From Pseudocercospora fijiensis CIRAD86 (taxonomy: Eukaryota > Ascomycota > Dothideomycetes > Mycosphaerellales > Mycosphaerellaceae): a stretch of 64,000 nucleotides of DNA. Made by a program: the position numbers and the translations under genes. The DNA lies in contig NW_006921533.1 of NCBI RefSeq assembly GCF_000340215.1, positions 1,534,192-1,598,191 of the forward strand, in the 5' to 3' direction. Of this stretch, positions 32,656 through 42,824 are shown one piece after another; the stretch's first letter is position 1, and the number at the start of each line of letters is the position of its first letter. A model generated the notes under the pieces. That model worked only from the letters and a program-made list of their open reading frames with translations, was not told where the DNA came from and searched no databases.

Positions 32656-33630
32656 CTAGGTGTTGAGGCCACCATCAACACTCAGAATTGCTCCAGTCAC
32701 AAAGCTCGCGTCATGAGAGAGTAAGTACATAATAGCTTTCGCAACTTCTTCCGGATCAGCAGCTCTTGCGATCGGACTTCCCCCAATGAGCTCCTTCTGT
32801 TCATTTCCTCGCTGGAGTTCCTCTCGAGCTTTTCTCAGCATTGGGGTGTCAGTAACACCAGGAGCGACAGCATTGATGCGGATTCCACGTGGTCCATACT
32901 GCTGTGCCAAAGATCTTGTTAGCCCGACGACTGCATGCTTCGATGCGATGTATGCGTGCGGCGTTCCAGGCGTAGCGCGAAGTCCAGCAATCGATGCCAC
33001 ATTGACAACTGAAGCTCCATGCTTCAAATGCTTGAGTTCGGATCGTAGACAGTTGGCCATACCATTGACATTGACATCAAAGACCCATTGCCACCCCTCG
33101 GCACCGTGCTCATCCTCTTCATGGAATAGAGCAGTCAGTGGTTGAACCGTGTTTATGACGCCTGCAACGTTGGCAGAAGCGTCTAAGCGCCCAAATTTGG
33201 AGACAGTCTTCTCGATCCAGTCGTCGACTTCGGTCTTTCGCCTAACATCCACTTTCTCTGCCAGGACTGTAAAACCCGAGGACAATTGTTCAAGCTCGAC
33301 CTTGGCTTTTTGGATGCCTTCTTCTGTGACGTCTGCGATGCTCAGTATAGCTCCTCTCTCTGCGAGAAGTCTTCCAAGGGCCAGGCCTATTCCAGATGCT
33401 CCACCCGCAATAGTAATGACCTTTCCCTCGAGAGTATCTGGCATAGCTTGAAGTGATGTCGGATTGTGGATTTTTCTTTCCACGGCTGTTGATTTGGTTG
33501 CATAGCTTTTACGTGAGCTAAGAGCTCTAGGAAAGCTCGACATCCTTTGTGGACCTCTGACTGTCCTCGAAGAATGTAGACAAGCAGCTCTCCGCGCAAG
33601 GCGCGACGGCATTACTGTTTTGGCCAACAT
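32656..33630 (-). CDS. Short-chain dehydrogenase/reductase, likely mitochondrial
   Basis: A classical SDR of 324 residues, an NAD(P)-dependent oxidoreductase of unknown substrate. Landmarks: the cofactor motif GGASGIG at 76-82, NVAG at 154-157 (NNAG position), catalytic Ser213 (VASIAG) and YxxxK with Tyr227 and Lys231. Asp100 (SIAD) at the end of beta-2 suggests NAD preference. The C-terminus GAILSVDGGLNT is typical. The first ~65 residues are rich in Arg and Ser with few acidic residues (MPSRLARRAACLHSSRTV) and look like a mitochondrial presequence. The start is the first true ATG at 33630; the frame is open slightly further upstream. It is followed upstream by the AIM3-like gene in the same orientation. 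Confidence 0.9.
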   Translation of the reverse strand: MLAKTVMPSRLARRAACLHSSRTVRGPQRMSSFPRALSSRKSYATKSTAVERKIHNPTSLQAMPDTLEGKVITIAGGASGIGLALGRLLAERGAILSIADVTEEGIQKAKVELEQLSSGFTVLAEKVDVRRKTEVDDWIEKTVSKFGRLDASANVAGVINTVQPLTALFHEEDEHGAEGWQWVFDVNVNGMANCLRSELKHLKHGASVVNVASIAGLRATPGTPHAYIASKHAVVGLTRSLAQQYGPRGIRINAVAPGVTDTPMLRKAREELQRGNEQKELIGGSPIARAADPEEVAKAIMYLLSHDASFVTGAILSVDGGLNT

Positions 33631-33985
33631 TGCAACCAAAGACAGAGTTCCACGGAAGCTGCTGCTCGATACGAGCGATTTCGAACAAGAAAGATGTGTT
33701 CAAGAAACCACAGAAATCAATGCTTGTGTAGAAGAGAGCTAGAGGTCTGAAGTGAGACTCAACAATTGTAGTTGCTCCTTTTCAATTGACTTCAGGGACA
33801 AGTATGCACACCCTTGACTGAACAAGCATTCGGCGCGGAGCTTTCAACCTTCCTTTAGAACAGGCACTTGCAGTATAAATGAGGGGAATCGTTCAAAATA
33901 CTGGGCAGTTCAATTGAAGTGACAACCGAAGATCTCGCATGTAGCCGAGCGACACAATTTCGGAAAACAAGAACCGAAAAGCCGG

Positions 33986-35188
33986 TCAAGTCGGCTTTGG
34001 CTTGCTACTCATTGGTACAGGCGGTGGAGCAGCTGAATTGTCGCCAGATTGAAGAGCATTCACAGCACTCAACCCAGCTTTCTTCGGTGGAGGAGGTGGT
34101 GGTGCTTTCTTCTGCGCTGCTGCGGCGCTGAAGGCTGAAGCCGGTGCTGAACTTGTATCGTTAGATGCGCCAGTATTCATTCGTGCAAAGCGCTGTTGCA
34201 ATTCGTTCAATTGTCCGCCACCTCCATTCTGATTGAATCGGCTTGCGACTCCATGAGCCATACTGGCGGCGCTTTGTACTTGCTGAGCAGAAGGTCCGCT
34301 TGTGCCATTACTGCTTGACCCGATTCCTAAGCCGGGCACCGAGACTCCAGCTTGTCCTAGCCTGTTCATAGTACTTTGATTGATGGCCGCTGGATTGTCA
34401 CTGTTTTGCCTCGCAGGAAATGAAGAAGGAGAAGACCCATTTTGGTTGAATCTGCTAGCAACACTTTGCGCCATAAATGCTACATTCTGCTGAGGAGATG
34501 GAGCACTCAAAGCCTCATTGTACGTGGGCGGTGGCGGTGGAGTATACTCATCCGGGTATTCATTCTGTCTAGGCGGGAGGAATGGAGCCGGTCCACTTGG
34601 TGAAGAAGTCCTAGCCGGCGCAGCAATCGTGCCCGTGGTCTGTCTTGGTGGTGCTCTTGGAGGTAGCACTGGCGATGCTACTGTCGCTGTGCTCGCACCA
34701 GGACTGGCCGCGCCATCCGCATCCACATTTCTGCGTACAGGTGGCTTAGGCAGGTTATCTGTCCGCAGGCCGGAGGTATTCATTCGATATGGCTCTGCCT
34801 TCTTGGCTTCAATCTCTGCCTGTTCTCGTGCCTCTCTTTCTGCAGCCTCCTGCCGTCTACGCTCAGCGTAACCAGACTCTACTAATGGACCGCCCAGTCC
34901 AGCTCTTGAATTACCCGAAGCTGTAGACAGGCCAGTACCTGTTCTGCTGACTGACTGGCCATCTGGACCATAGTAGGCGGAATGCTTGGGCGGCGGGCCA
35001 AATGAGTCTGGATCTCGTAGACTCGCAAGCGGCCTAGACTGATGGTTCCTAGCTTCCTCATATGGGTCCTTCTTCTTCTTGCCTAAGCCGACATTGGCCT
35101 TCAGGTCGGACTTCCAGTTTTCCTTGGTGATAGCCCTATCTGTTGATGGGTGCCACCCGCCCTTGGCGAGACCCTTCATCTTATCCAT
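33986..35188 (-). CDS. AIM3-like proline-rich protein
   Basis: A 400-residue low-complexity protein. The N-terminus GLAKGGWHPSTDRA and the later RPLASLRDPDSFGPPPKH match my memory of filamentous-fungal proteins annotated as altered inheritance of mitochondria protein 3 (in yeast Aim3 is an actin-patch-linked protein). Other features: an Arg/Glu-rich helix (AERRRQEAAEREAREQAEIE), Pro-rich SH3-type stretches (LPPRAPPRQ, EYTPPPPPTYNEA, KKAPPPPPPKKAG), two copies of a motif like SVASRFNQNG and HGVASRFNQNG, and LNELQQRFARM. The ATG at 35186-35188 has a very strong context (GCCACCATGG); upstream codons in frame lack an ATG. No transmembrane segment. The role at the cell cortex is inferred from the family. 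Confidence 0.7.
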   Translation of the reverse strand: MDKMKGLAKGGWHPSTDRAITKENWKSDLKANVGLGKKKKDPYEEARNHQSRPLASLRDPDSFGPPPKHSAYYGPDGQSVSRTGTGLSTASGNSRAGLGGPLVESGYAERRRQEAAEREAREQAEIEAKKAEPYRMNTSGLRTDNLPKPPVRRNVDADGAASPGASTATVASPVLPPRAPPRQTTGTIAAPARTSSPSGPAPFLPPRQNEYPDEYTPPPPPTYNEALSAPSPQQNVAFMAQSVASRFNQNGSSPSSFPARQNSDNPAAINQSTMNRLGQAGVSVPGLGIGSSSNGTSGPSAQQVQSAASMAHGVASRFNQNGGGGQLNELQQRFARMNTGASNDTSSAPASAFSAAAAQKKAPPPPPPKKAGLSAVNALQSGDNSAAPPPVPMSSKPKPT

Positions 35189-35870
35189 GGTGGCCGAAGT
35201 GTCTATACACGCTTTTGTAGGTGAGCGGATATCATTTGGCAGGATCACCCGGAAGAAGTTCTCTGTGCTTACATTGAGTGCCTCACGCGATCTGCCGCGT
35301 ATCCCGCCGAGACAATGAAGTCATTTTGCCAAGACAAGGCTGAACGTCCCTGTAATGTTCTCAGGCCCCTGCCTTTGTGTTCATCAAAGTCAAAGGTCGA
35401 AGAGTCAAATATCGCTCAAGGGTGTCGAGGATATCATTAGAAATGAAGATGACTTGCCCGCAACAGCTCATACGTCTTTTCGAGCCTGCCTATTGCACCA
35501 AATCGCAATCGTGAAGCAAATGCGAGAGAATCTATAGATATGTGTGCGATCCCCGGCTGTGAGACCTCGTAGATATCTGGTTCGATGCCACTCAGCATGT
35601 TTGCCTCTACAGATTAAGGAGCGGTCATGCCAACCGCTACTGGAGGTCTCCAAAGGTTACAACTTGTACCTGGAATGAATGGTGTCTACCATGCTATGGA
35701 AAGGCACTTCGCCCGAGGCTTCTAGCGGACTGTCGCAGATATGATTTGTGCCACAGACTCATCGATGACAGCCTTCCACCGTTATGGGACAGCTCCAATA
35801 GCGTACAGTCCTTTACCAGCCGGTGTTTGAGCGGGGAGAAACAGACAACAGTCAGCGCATGCTTCATCAA
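35189..35870. other. Intergenic
   Basis: Normal composition; no convincing gene. It probably contains the AIM3-like gene promoter and the 3' end of the next minus-strand gene. Confidence 0.4.
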
Positions 35871-36251
35871 TCACCGCCTGCGCGCTCTGAGCAATGATGG
35901 GAGCGCAGTTATAGCCACGCCTATCAGCACTCCTGTTCCCATCGGCAGATAGTAATATAGCCCTGTATCTGACCATGACCTGGTTGGATATCGCGCCGAA
36001 TGCTTGGTGTCTTTGTCCCTCTGTATATCCTCTAGATCTTCTTCCGCGCAGCTAAGCTCATCGTCAGAGCCCATGTCTCTTCCATTGACTACGGGCGCCG
36101 TTCTGTGAACTCCGGCATTGCGGAGGTGGTCTCGTGTCCGGCTTTCTCGTGTAGCGAAGGTAAACGATTGCAATTGTTCGTGTAGGTCTTGCAATTCTGG
36201 GCTAACAGTTGGCATTTGGGAGGCTTGGAAAGCAGCGAGCAGTAGTGACAT
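35871..36251 (-). CDS. Small membrane protein, 5' end uncertain
   Basis: A frame of 126 residues from the ATG at 36251. It has a C-terminal hydrophobic segment (TGVLIGVAITALPSLL) followed by Arg-rich RARRR, and an acidic middle (DDELSCAEEDLEDIQRD). The frame continues upstream of this ATG as a very hydrophobic stretch (LLSATRGVLLLLASPVM) without an ATG, so a 5' exon is likely. A candidate intron ends at CTTGGCAG near 36326 and would join a frame coming from about 36370-36579. Not recognised; two membrane segments would make it an integral membrane protein. The real start is unresolved. Confidence 0.45.
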   Translation of the reverse strand: MSLLLAAFQASQMPTVSPELQDLHEQLQSFTFATRESRTRDHLRNAGVHRTAPVVNGRDMGSDDELSCAEEDLEDIQRDKDTKHSARYPTRSWSDTGLYYYLPMGTGVLIGVAITALPSLLRARRR

Positions 36252-37303
36252 GACGGGAGAAGCCAAGAGGAGCAGAACACCACGCGTGGCTGATAGCAAT
36301 GTAGCAATGCCAAGACTGCCAAGAGGTGGTCAAAGCTGAGTCAATCGACGGCGACTACCAAGAGTTGGCACAGCCTCTTATTAATCTCTCCCTTCGATTC
36401 GGCCAAATAACCTCTTTCTGCTTACGCACAAGTCGAGACTGAATTCGGCCATGTCGCGCGCCGGGCAGAAAAGATGCTCTATCGAAAATGTGCCTGAAGA
36501 GGTCTGCGTTTGGCTTATTGAACTTCTCTCCGCACGATAAAGGGATATCGCAGCCTGGGCAGCCCAAGTTGCGTCGCAAGCAGCGACAGACCTTCCCTGT
36601 GTTTCGAGCTCGTCCCAGTCATTTACATTGAAGGAAAAGCTTGAGCAGCAACGCTTGATGATCGCGCGAGCTTTAAGTGTTTCCGCGATGCATATCAACG
36701 AACAACCACGTCGCTGCATCATGCACAGAACGACCCGTCTTCGACGTTGAGATCGTGGCAGTATCATATCGCTGGCAGCAAACGGCAATCTCACAATCTT
36801 GACCCGCCCCATGGCGCAATTCGCGAACTCAAAATACTACATCTTCCATGTCTCATCGAACTCTTGCATCGTAATCCTTGCAGGCTTGCGACATTGACAC
36901 ACCTCTTCCCAGCAATTCGAGCACAAAGATCTTCAAACTACAAGACAATTTGGCAGTACACCACTCAACGTTCCCACTTCGGCATCTCTCAAGCTCCGCA
37001 GATCATCACATGCTTTGCGTGCCGCTGTCATCCTATGAGCGGCGAACGAGGATGGCGCACAGAGGCAAGCTTTATCGACTGGGGAATCATTTCGCTTCTC
37101 TCATATCTTTGACGTCGCCTTCATGGGCAAGCATCATACTGATCATGTTGGGTGAGCACGAGGGTGGAGGTGAGCGCTGTATTTCTTTGTAATGATCTCC
37201 TTTCAACTTCTTTCTCTTGAAGCGCTTCAAAGAGCAGTGAAATGGCAACTGAGGCGAGCAATAGAGGTATGGTCACTAGCATCCACTAATCTCAGCTCAC
37301 ATC
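36252..37303. other. Intergenic or 5' exons of flanking unknown genes
   Basis: Both strands carry open frames of 70-145 codons (for example 36381-36812 minus) without recognisable domains. A good intron-like segment (GTGAGC at about 37164 to CTTGAAG at about 37216) lies upstream of the plus-strand gene at 37304 and may be in its 5' UTR. Confidence 0.35.
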
Positions 37304-37777
37304 ATGCTCACGATGGAATCAGTGCCACCTCGATACGATTCTCTTCTCGGCACAACAGTGAGCCTAGGTCCGCTGGCGGAGACCTCAATATGGCAGCCTC
37401 ATTACTCCAACAAACCTGATCCCGATCCAACGACGACATTGTCTGGAATGAGCCTTTTCGACCACGTTCACGAAAGGTTCCGCGGCGGCATATTATTACT
37501 AGACAACCTCTTACGATTCATCGAAGGCTCAGGTCCTTCGCACTGCAACGACTACAGGAAGGGCATCGATTCACTTCTCGGCAGTCTGGTCAACATGGCG
37601 AAATGGCTTGTCGGCTTCCTGGAGAGCGCCAAAGCAGAACAGAAAGATGCACCGTGGACGAAATCTGCCATGCGTGGATTACGAGTTGATCTCCATAAAT
37701 ACTCATCGAAGGTCATGAGAATAACGTCACTGCTTGGAAAGCCTCGCGCAACCAAAGCGGAGGAATACAATGTGTAG
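37304..37777 (+). CDS. Hypothetical small helical protein
   Basis: A 157-residue frame from an ATG at 37304. I recognise no family. The sequence looks coding: amphipathic helices (SLFDHVHERFRGGILLLDNL, then DSLLGSLVNMAKWLVGFLES) and a basic C-terminus (KVMRITSLLGKPRATK). A further ATG exists at about 37241 (MATEASNR), but joining it would need a 29-nt intron, which is shorter than the fungal minimum I would accept. No signal peptide or clear transmembrane helix. Confidence 0.5.
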   Translation: MLTMESVPPRYDSLLGTTVSLGPLAETSIWQPHYSNKPDPDPTTTLSGMSLFDHVHERFRGGILLLDNLLRFIEGSGPSHCNDYRKGIDSLLGSLVNMAKWLVGFLESAKAEQKDAPWTKSAMRGLRVDLHKYSSKVMRITSLLGKPRATKAEEYNV

Positions 37778-38864
37778 AGATCAGCTATGTGCTGTGAATC
37801 TGCCCACATTGGATTGATTGTATTATTGCAATGTATTGATGGTGTACGATGCTACTGCAAGGCAAGAGAGGAGGATTAGTGACGAGTGAAGATGACTTTT
37901 GCACTCGTGTAAGAATATGAAGGAAATGTACAACGCAGCCGTTGATGGCAATGAAAGCCGTGGCGGTTGAGAGGCTTTTTAAGACCTACTGTGTCTGTAT
38001 AACATTGGGAGGAAATCTGATAAGATCTTGGCACTGAGGGATGCAATGTAGTAGTATTTTGTATCATACTGACTGGCAAACTGCCATGACGGATATCGAA
38101 CTCGAGACATGAGATTTCTCTACACTACCGACTAAGGTGGATTCGACAGCGTCTGTATCTGACCCAACTCTCGTCATTGATCATTACCTCAAATTATATC
38201 ATAGCCATTCCGCCCGTCCTTCGAGTTGGTTCTTCTACACGCGGCACTGGCAGGTATTTGCCGTTATCGTCCTTCGCCTGGTATCATAAGTCAGCTGGAC
38301 TAAAACTCCCAGATTCATCATAGCGCTGTCACTTGATTCTTATAGCTTAGTTATAAGGCACGATCGTCTGGTGTTGTGGTGGCTATACATATCCCGCCGC
38401 GGCCTTGGCGTTGGAGGTCCAGCAACCGGCGCCACTGGTCACCTCGAGAACTGAGTGCTTTCTGAATTGCGCCCATCGCCAGTCTACTTCGTTGTTCGCG
38501 TTTCTGATACTGTTGACCTTGGCAAGAAGGAGTTGTTCCATGCGAGGAGGAAGTCATCATATGTGCCGCTAGCCTCTTTTGGACGAAGGAAATCTTGAGC
38601 CGAGCTCCGTTCTGCCCGTTGGTTTCTGAGAGCGACGCCGACACATTCGACGAGATACTTCAATTGACCGATCACGAGACGTCTCAAGAGCAAGATCGAT
38701 ATCCTCTCTCAACAGATCTTGGCCTTGTGCTGGAGCCATTATTGCAAATGTGTAGTTCCACCTTCCCTGTCAGCTAAGTCTTCACTCCAAAAGTTCCTGC
38801 CTGCCCGGTTTCGCGTTCTGTCATCCACATTCATCAAGCGCTTCACTAGGAGCATGAGCATAAC
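37778..38864. other. Intergenic, possible decayed minus-strand gene
   Basis: On the minus strand between about 38750 and 38350, three frames in turn look coding (one begins MAPAQGQDLLREDIDLALE near 38740, one carries PKEASGTYDDFLLAWNNSFL, another ends near 38351). No clean intron joins them. It may be a small multi-exon gene or a relic. The remaining sequence shows nothing. Confidence 0.3.
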
Positions 38865-39799
38865 ATGATGGAAGACTCATCAGCAGGCTCAACGCGGAGA
38901 GAGACCAAATCGTCCACAGAGCAAACAAAGGAGGAAAATTCAATCACCTTCCTAGATGGGCTGCGGATTCTCGCCGGCCTGCTCGTCCTCAACTGCTTGC
39001 TAAGCTACTTTATCACTGGTGATAGCTTCCTATGGAACTACACACCCTGGTGGTCGCGACCAAATGCTTTGGCGGCAAAACTTGTATGATTCACCAGTGG
39101 TGTCTAATAATAAGCATAGTGAATCGCGGTGCTAACTTGGAGCTGCAGAGGTCTCCTGTCATCCTCTCCGAAGCACAACTTCTAGCCTACGATGGCTCCG
39201 ACGAATCGCTCCCGATCTACCTTGCCGTCAACGGCACCCTCTACGATGTGACCGGAGGTTCCGGACGCAGGATCTATGGTCCTGGCGGACCGTACCACGT
39301 TTTTGCAGGCCGCGATGCTGCTCGTGCGTATATCACAGGCTGCTTCAAGGATGACAGCGTACCAGACTATCGTGGCGCTGAATGGACATTTATTCCAACC
39401 GACGTTCCGCGGTTTGATGAAACAGGAGATGAGGAGTTGTCTGATCAGATGAGAGAATACCGATATGAAATGGTTGGGAAGGCGCTGGAAGAGACGGAGA
39501 AAGCGATGCAGCATTGGCAGAAAGTTTTTAGAGGGGACACGGGAAAGGATTACTTTGAGATTGGCAAAATCAGTAGGAATTGGGATGATATTGCTGCGAA
39601 GCCTATGATTCCGCTGTGCGAGTCGGCGGAGAAGAAGAGGCCAAAGTCGCAGCTGGATAAAGAGAGAACGCAAGCTGAGAAGGACAAGAAGAGGCAGTGG
39701 GTAAGAAGGGGCAGGAAATATAAGAAGCAGTATTTGGACACAGTGAAGGCAGCGCAGAAAGAGAAAAGTGTTGGTGATAAGGAACGTGAAGAGCTGTGA
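38865..39799 (+). CDS. Cytochrome b5-like heme/steroid-binding membrane protein (MAPR type)
   Basis: A 289-residue protein, exons 38865-39083 and 39149-39799, with a 65-nt intron (GTATGA..CTGCAG, phase 0). Residues about 29-50 form one membrane helix (FLDGLRILAGLLVLNCLLSY). A cytochrome-b5-like MAPR domain follows (about 76-175): LSEAQLLAYDG, IYLAVNGTLYDVT, the loop with Tyr and Gly residues (IYGPGGPYHVFAGRDAARA), then YITGCF. It lacks the His pair of true cytochrome b5; MAPR proteins bind heme through Tyr. The family (yeast Dap1, human PGRMC1) supports P450 function in sterol synthesis, but the long basic coiled tail (AEKDKKRQWVRRGRKYKK) is not in Dap1, so this may be a separate subfamily. 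Likely an ER membrane protein. Confidence 0.82.
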
Positions 39800-40071
39800 G
39801 AAGGTAGGATAGATTTTGAGCGGAGAGTTGATGTAGGAAGGAAGGACTCGTGCCTCTCTGAGTTCGCCTCCAGGTCTATCATTCCCAAACCATCTTCAAA
39901 TGGTCGTTGCCGTTGCGGGCATCCAAGTCGTGCCATAGAAATCGTGCTCCAAGCCAAGAGCCGAGCGTACACATATCCAAGTGGTGACCAAAGCATACTG
40001 AGGATGATGCCTCAAAGTCATGATCAATGGTAGCAAAAGACTCCATCGCTATGCTTGCCAGAAATGCAGAG

Positions 40072-40464
40072 CTAAACCAAAGCGTCGTCATAATCGATGC
40101 CATTAAAAAGTCCAAGTACGACATCAAGCATAGGACCTCGAAGATCCATCGCAGATTTCGTGTCATCGTCCTCTCCCCCAAACATTCTGCGATCCCTTGA
40201 AGTCGCACTCTCTTTTCGTAGTAATTGCGGTCGTTGAAGCGGTGTCACATAGGGAGCTTGCCAATAAGTATTGATACATGAGGTCGACCACATATGTTTG
40301 GGCGATGTCGTTGCAGATTGATCCGCTTTCGACATCCCATACACCGAGCTTTGTCTTTTTGAGCGACTAGGACGATGCCTCGTTCGCTTCCTGTTTTGTT
40401 TCTGGCCCATTTCAAGATCAGGAATGTGTAGGTTGTAGAGTGGCATATCCAAGCGAGCGTTCAT
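40072..40464 (-). CDS. Hypothetical small protein
   Basis: A 130-residue frame starting at the ATG at 40464. A basic stretch (QKQNRKRTRHRPSRSKRQ) could be a nuclear signal, and the C-terminus (MLDVVLGLFNGIDYDDALV) looks conserved-protein-like. No family recognised. It is convergent with the cytochrome-b5-like gene, about 270 bp away. An overlapping frame (39879-40208) seems to be a shadow. Coding status is uncertain. Confidence 0.4.
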   Translation of the reverse strand: MNARLDMPLYNLHIPDLEMGQKQNRKRTRHRPSRSKRQSSVYGMSKADQSATTSPKHMWSTSCINTYWQAPYVTPLQRPQLLRKESATSRDRRMFGGEDDDTKSAMDLRGPMLDVVLGLFNGIDYDDALV

Positions 40465-41482
40465 CTTGCCGAAGAGAGTGTATGTTGGAGTCGAAGTGAG
40501 CGAGCAAAGGTTGCCACCTACCTATATATCCAAGTCCGATGATTCTGGTTGGGCATCTAAATATTAGCTCGTGACTCCGTAGTGAGTCTTTCCGTGACCG
40601 GAACGCCGATTGTGTGCTTCTACCAAGAAAAGACTCATGGGTGTCATCAGGGATGAGTGTGGAACCTTCGTTGGTGTTGGGCGTGGCTTTGTCTCGATGA
40701 GTCACTTGGCGGAGAGTGGAGTGAGCAACACCGAGATATGTCACATGTGACTCTCGCAAGACGACCACGATTGCGCGGCGTCGTTGCCACTGGCGGACAG
40801 CACTTCTCAGAACAGGCGGCAGCGTTGGAGACTGATCTAGCGACGGTGAGCTGTTTTCACGAAGGATGCAGAGCCGCCGAGAAGCGTCGCGACGGAGCTG
40901 GAACCCGAAAGCGAGATTCCTGCCATCGCGATCCATCCGCGATACCACGTGCCTTCGTTCCTTCGTTCCTTCGTTCTCGTTCGTCCCTTCGTTATCCATC
41001 AGTTTGTGTAATGCAGAACCCCAAGTTGTTTGGCACCTATGAATGCCAAGATCTCACTCAGCTTCGAGAGATGGGATCAAATGATGACCTGAGATCAAGC
41101 GGTGCTTCGACACATGCGTTCCCTGGGGCGAGATTGATCTTGCTCGCTGGTGGAATCGCTGCTTGCCTACCTTAGCTTTGGCTACGGTGTCGTTCGAGCT
41201 TCGCAGAATCCATGGCTTTCGTTGGCATTTTCGGGTTGGCGGCTGGAATGCACTGTAAGATCGGAACACAGATTCTACTCAAGAATACATGTACCCATCA
41301 GCATGATGTTGATCATGACGGCGAAGTCGCGATGTCTAAGCAAATCTATTCTTGGAAGCTTCGCCAAGGAAACAGCCCAACGGCTGATCTAGACAATCGT
41401 CGTTGCTTTCTAGCCTTTCCACACAACGACAAGAGCTCGTGTCGAGATCGCAGCAGAATATAACTCGGAGAAGATCTTCACG
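40465..41482. other. Intergenic, promoter of calmodulin-like gene
   Basis: Contains a CGTTCCTT microsatellite (about 40950-40990) and overlapping frames without domains. No gene supported. Confidence 0.4.
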
Positions 41483-42154
41483 ATGGAGAAGCTCAGTGCA
41501 CAAGAGAAGGCCCATTTCAAAGACGCATTTGCACTTTTCGTACCTCACTCACTCCTTTAAAATTTCAGGCACCAACTGACCACGTGAGCACAGGACAAGA
41601 ACGGCGATGGTATGTAATCAGCCCTATATCGTACAGCCTTGTAGGCCCAGCTGATATGACTTTCCCAAGGCGAGATCTCGGCGGCGGAGCTTGGAGAAGT
41701 GATGCGATCTCTCGGGCTGAAGCCGACGGATCAGGAGTTGCAAGATATGTTGCAGGAAGTCGATGCAGACAATAGTGGTAGTATTGATCTGAATGGTACG
41801 AGGCCCAACCTTTCAACTGTCTGGAACATATGCAATGCTGATGATCACTCAAGAATTCATGACAATGATGTCGCACCGAGCAACGGATGTCGACACAGAA
41901 GAAGAGCTTCGCCAGGCTTTCAATGTTTTTGACCGCGACGGCAGTGGCACCATCAGTGTCACTGAGCTTCGAGATATGCTTAAGGCGCTCGGTGACAACT
42001 TGACGGATGCCGAGGTTGATCAGATTATGAAGACTGCCGACACAGATGGCGACAAGACGATCAGCTGTAAGTCGAACGTGGGAATTTTTCAAAGTACTGT
42101 ATTGACCTTTACATAGTTGAAGAATTCAAGAAGATCATGGAGGATAGCACCTGA
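41483..42154 (+). CDS. Calmodulin-like EF-hand protein
   Basis: A Ca2+-sensor protein of 149 residues, the same length as calmodulin, rebuilt from five exons: 41483-41539, 41594-41609, 41670-41795, 41854-42066, 42117-42154. Four EF-hand loops are visible: [36 protein letters not shown] and [12 protein letters not shown]. All keep acidic residues at loop positions 1 and 12; loop 4 has Lys at position 6, where Gly is usual. The linker ([19 protein letters not shown]) matches calmodulin's MM..K..D.DSEEEI.EAF pattern. The sequence differs from the near-invariant fungal calmodulin at many sites, for example in the N-terminus ([19 protein letters not shown]), so it is probably a diverged paralogue and not the essential calmodulin. 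Exon 2 is only 16 nt and is easily missed. Confidence 0.9.
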
Positions 42155-42824
42155 TGGTATTACGAATGATGGGGGAAGAAGGCACCACTATCTTTTGAAA
42201 AGCACAATTTCGCTCAGAATCGAACAACAGTCAACTCACGAACGACAGTGGAGGGTCATGGTAACGACCCGAGTACAGAACATCCTTGGGAGAAGGCGAC
42301 AGATCGTCGATACCCAGATTGAATGATTTTTTGAAGGATCTTGCATGTCTTACTATGTACTCTTGGTATGGTCGCGTATCACTTTTCCAACCATATGTCT
42401 CCCCAGACTCGGCAGAGCATAATCTTCACTCGGAATCTCTCGAGCAATGTGCTTCAGCTCGAAACGGATGAATATCAGGTGGAAGCAGCCTGTTTCTTGG
42501 CCACTCTAATTGCATGCATATCAACACAACCCATTGTCGCCAGTCTAGACGAGCATGGACGAGGGCTAACGAAGACGTGACCTTGGCCTTAACAAACTGA
42601 GGAGATCCCATGAGTTGCGTCGTAGGTCTGCTAATTAGGGACTTGCCATATGGCCTCGTTGTGATGTGATTTAAGACCGAGGGTGATGAACGTGACAAGA
42701 TTGCCAAGGAGACTCGGGAGGCTGGAGCACGCTCGGGCCGACTGACGGCCGCAATTGAACTAGATGCCACGAGACACTTTCTGAACAGCTTGACATTGAC
42801 ACTGCACAAGTCAATACAGTCAAG
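42155..42824. other. Intergenic
   Basis: Contains the calmodulin-like gene's 3' UTR and the promoter of the TRAP-alpha-like gene. No gene supported. Confidence 0.4.

Noticed and set aside
38080..38160. tRNA-like segment (GATATCGAACTCGAG)
   Set aside because: No full cloverleaf or proper B box could be assembled by eye.
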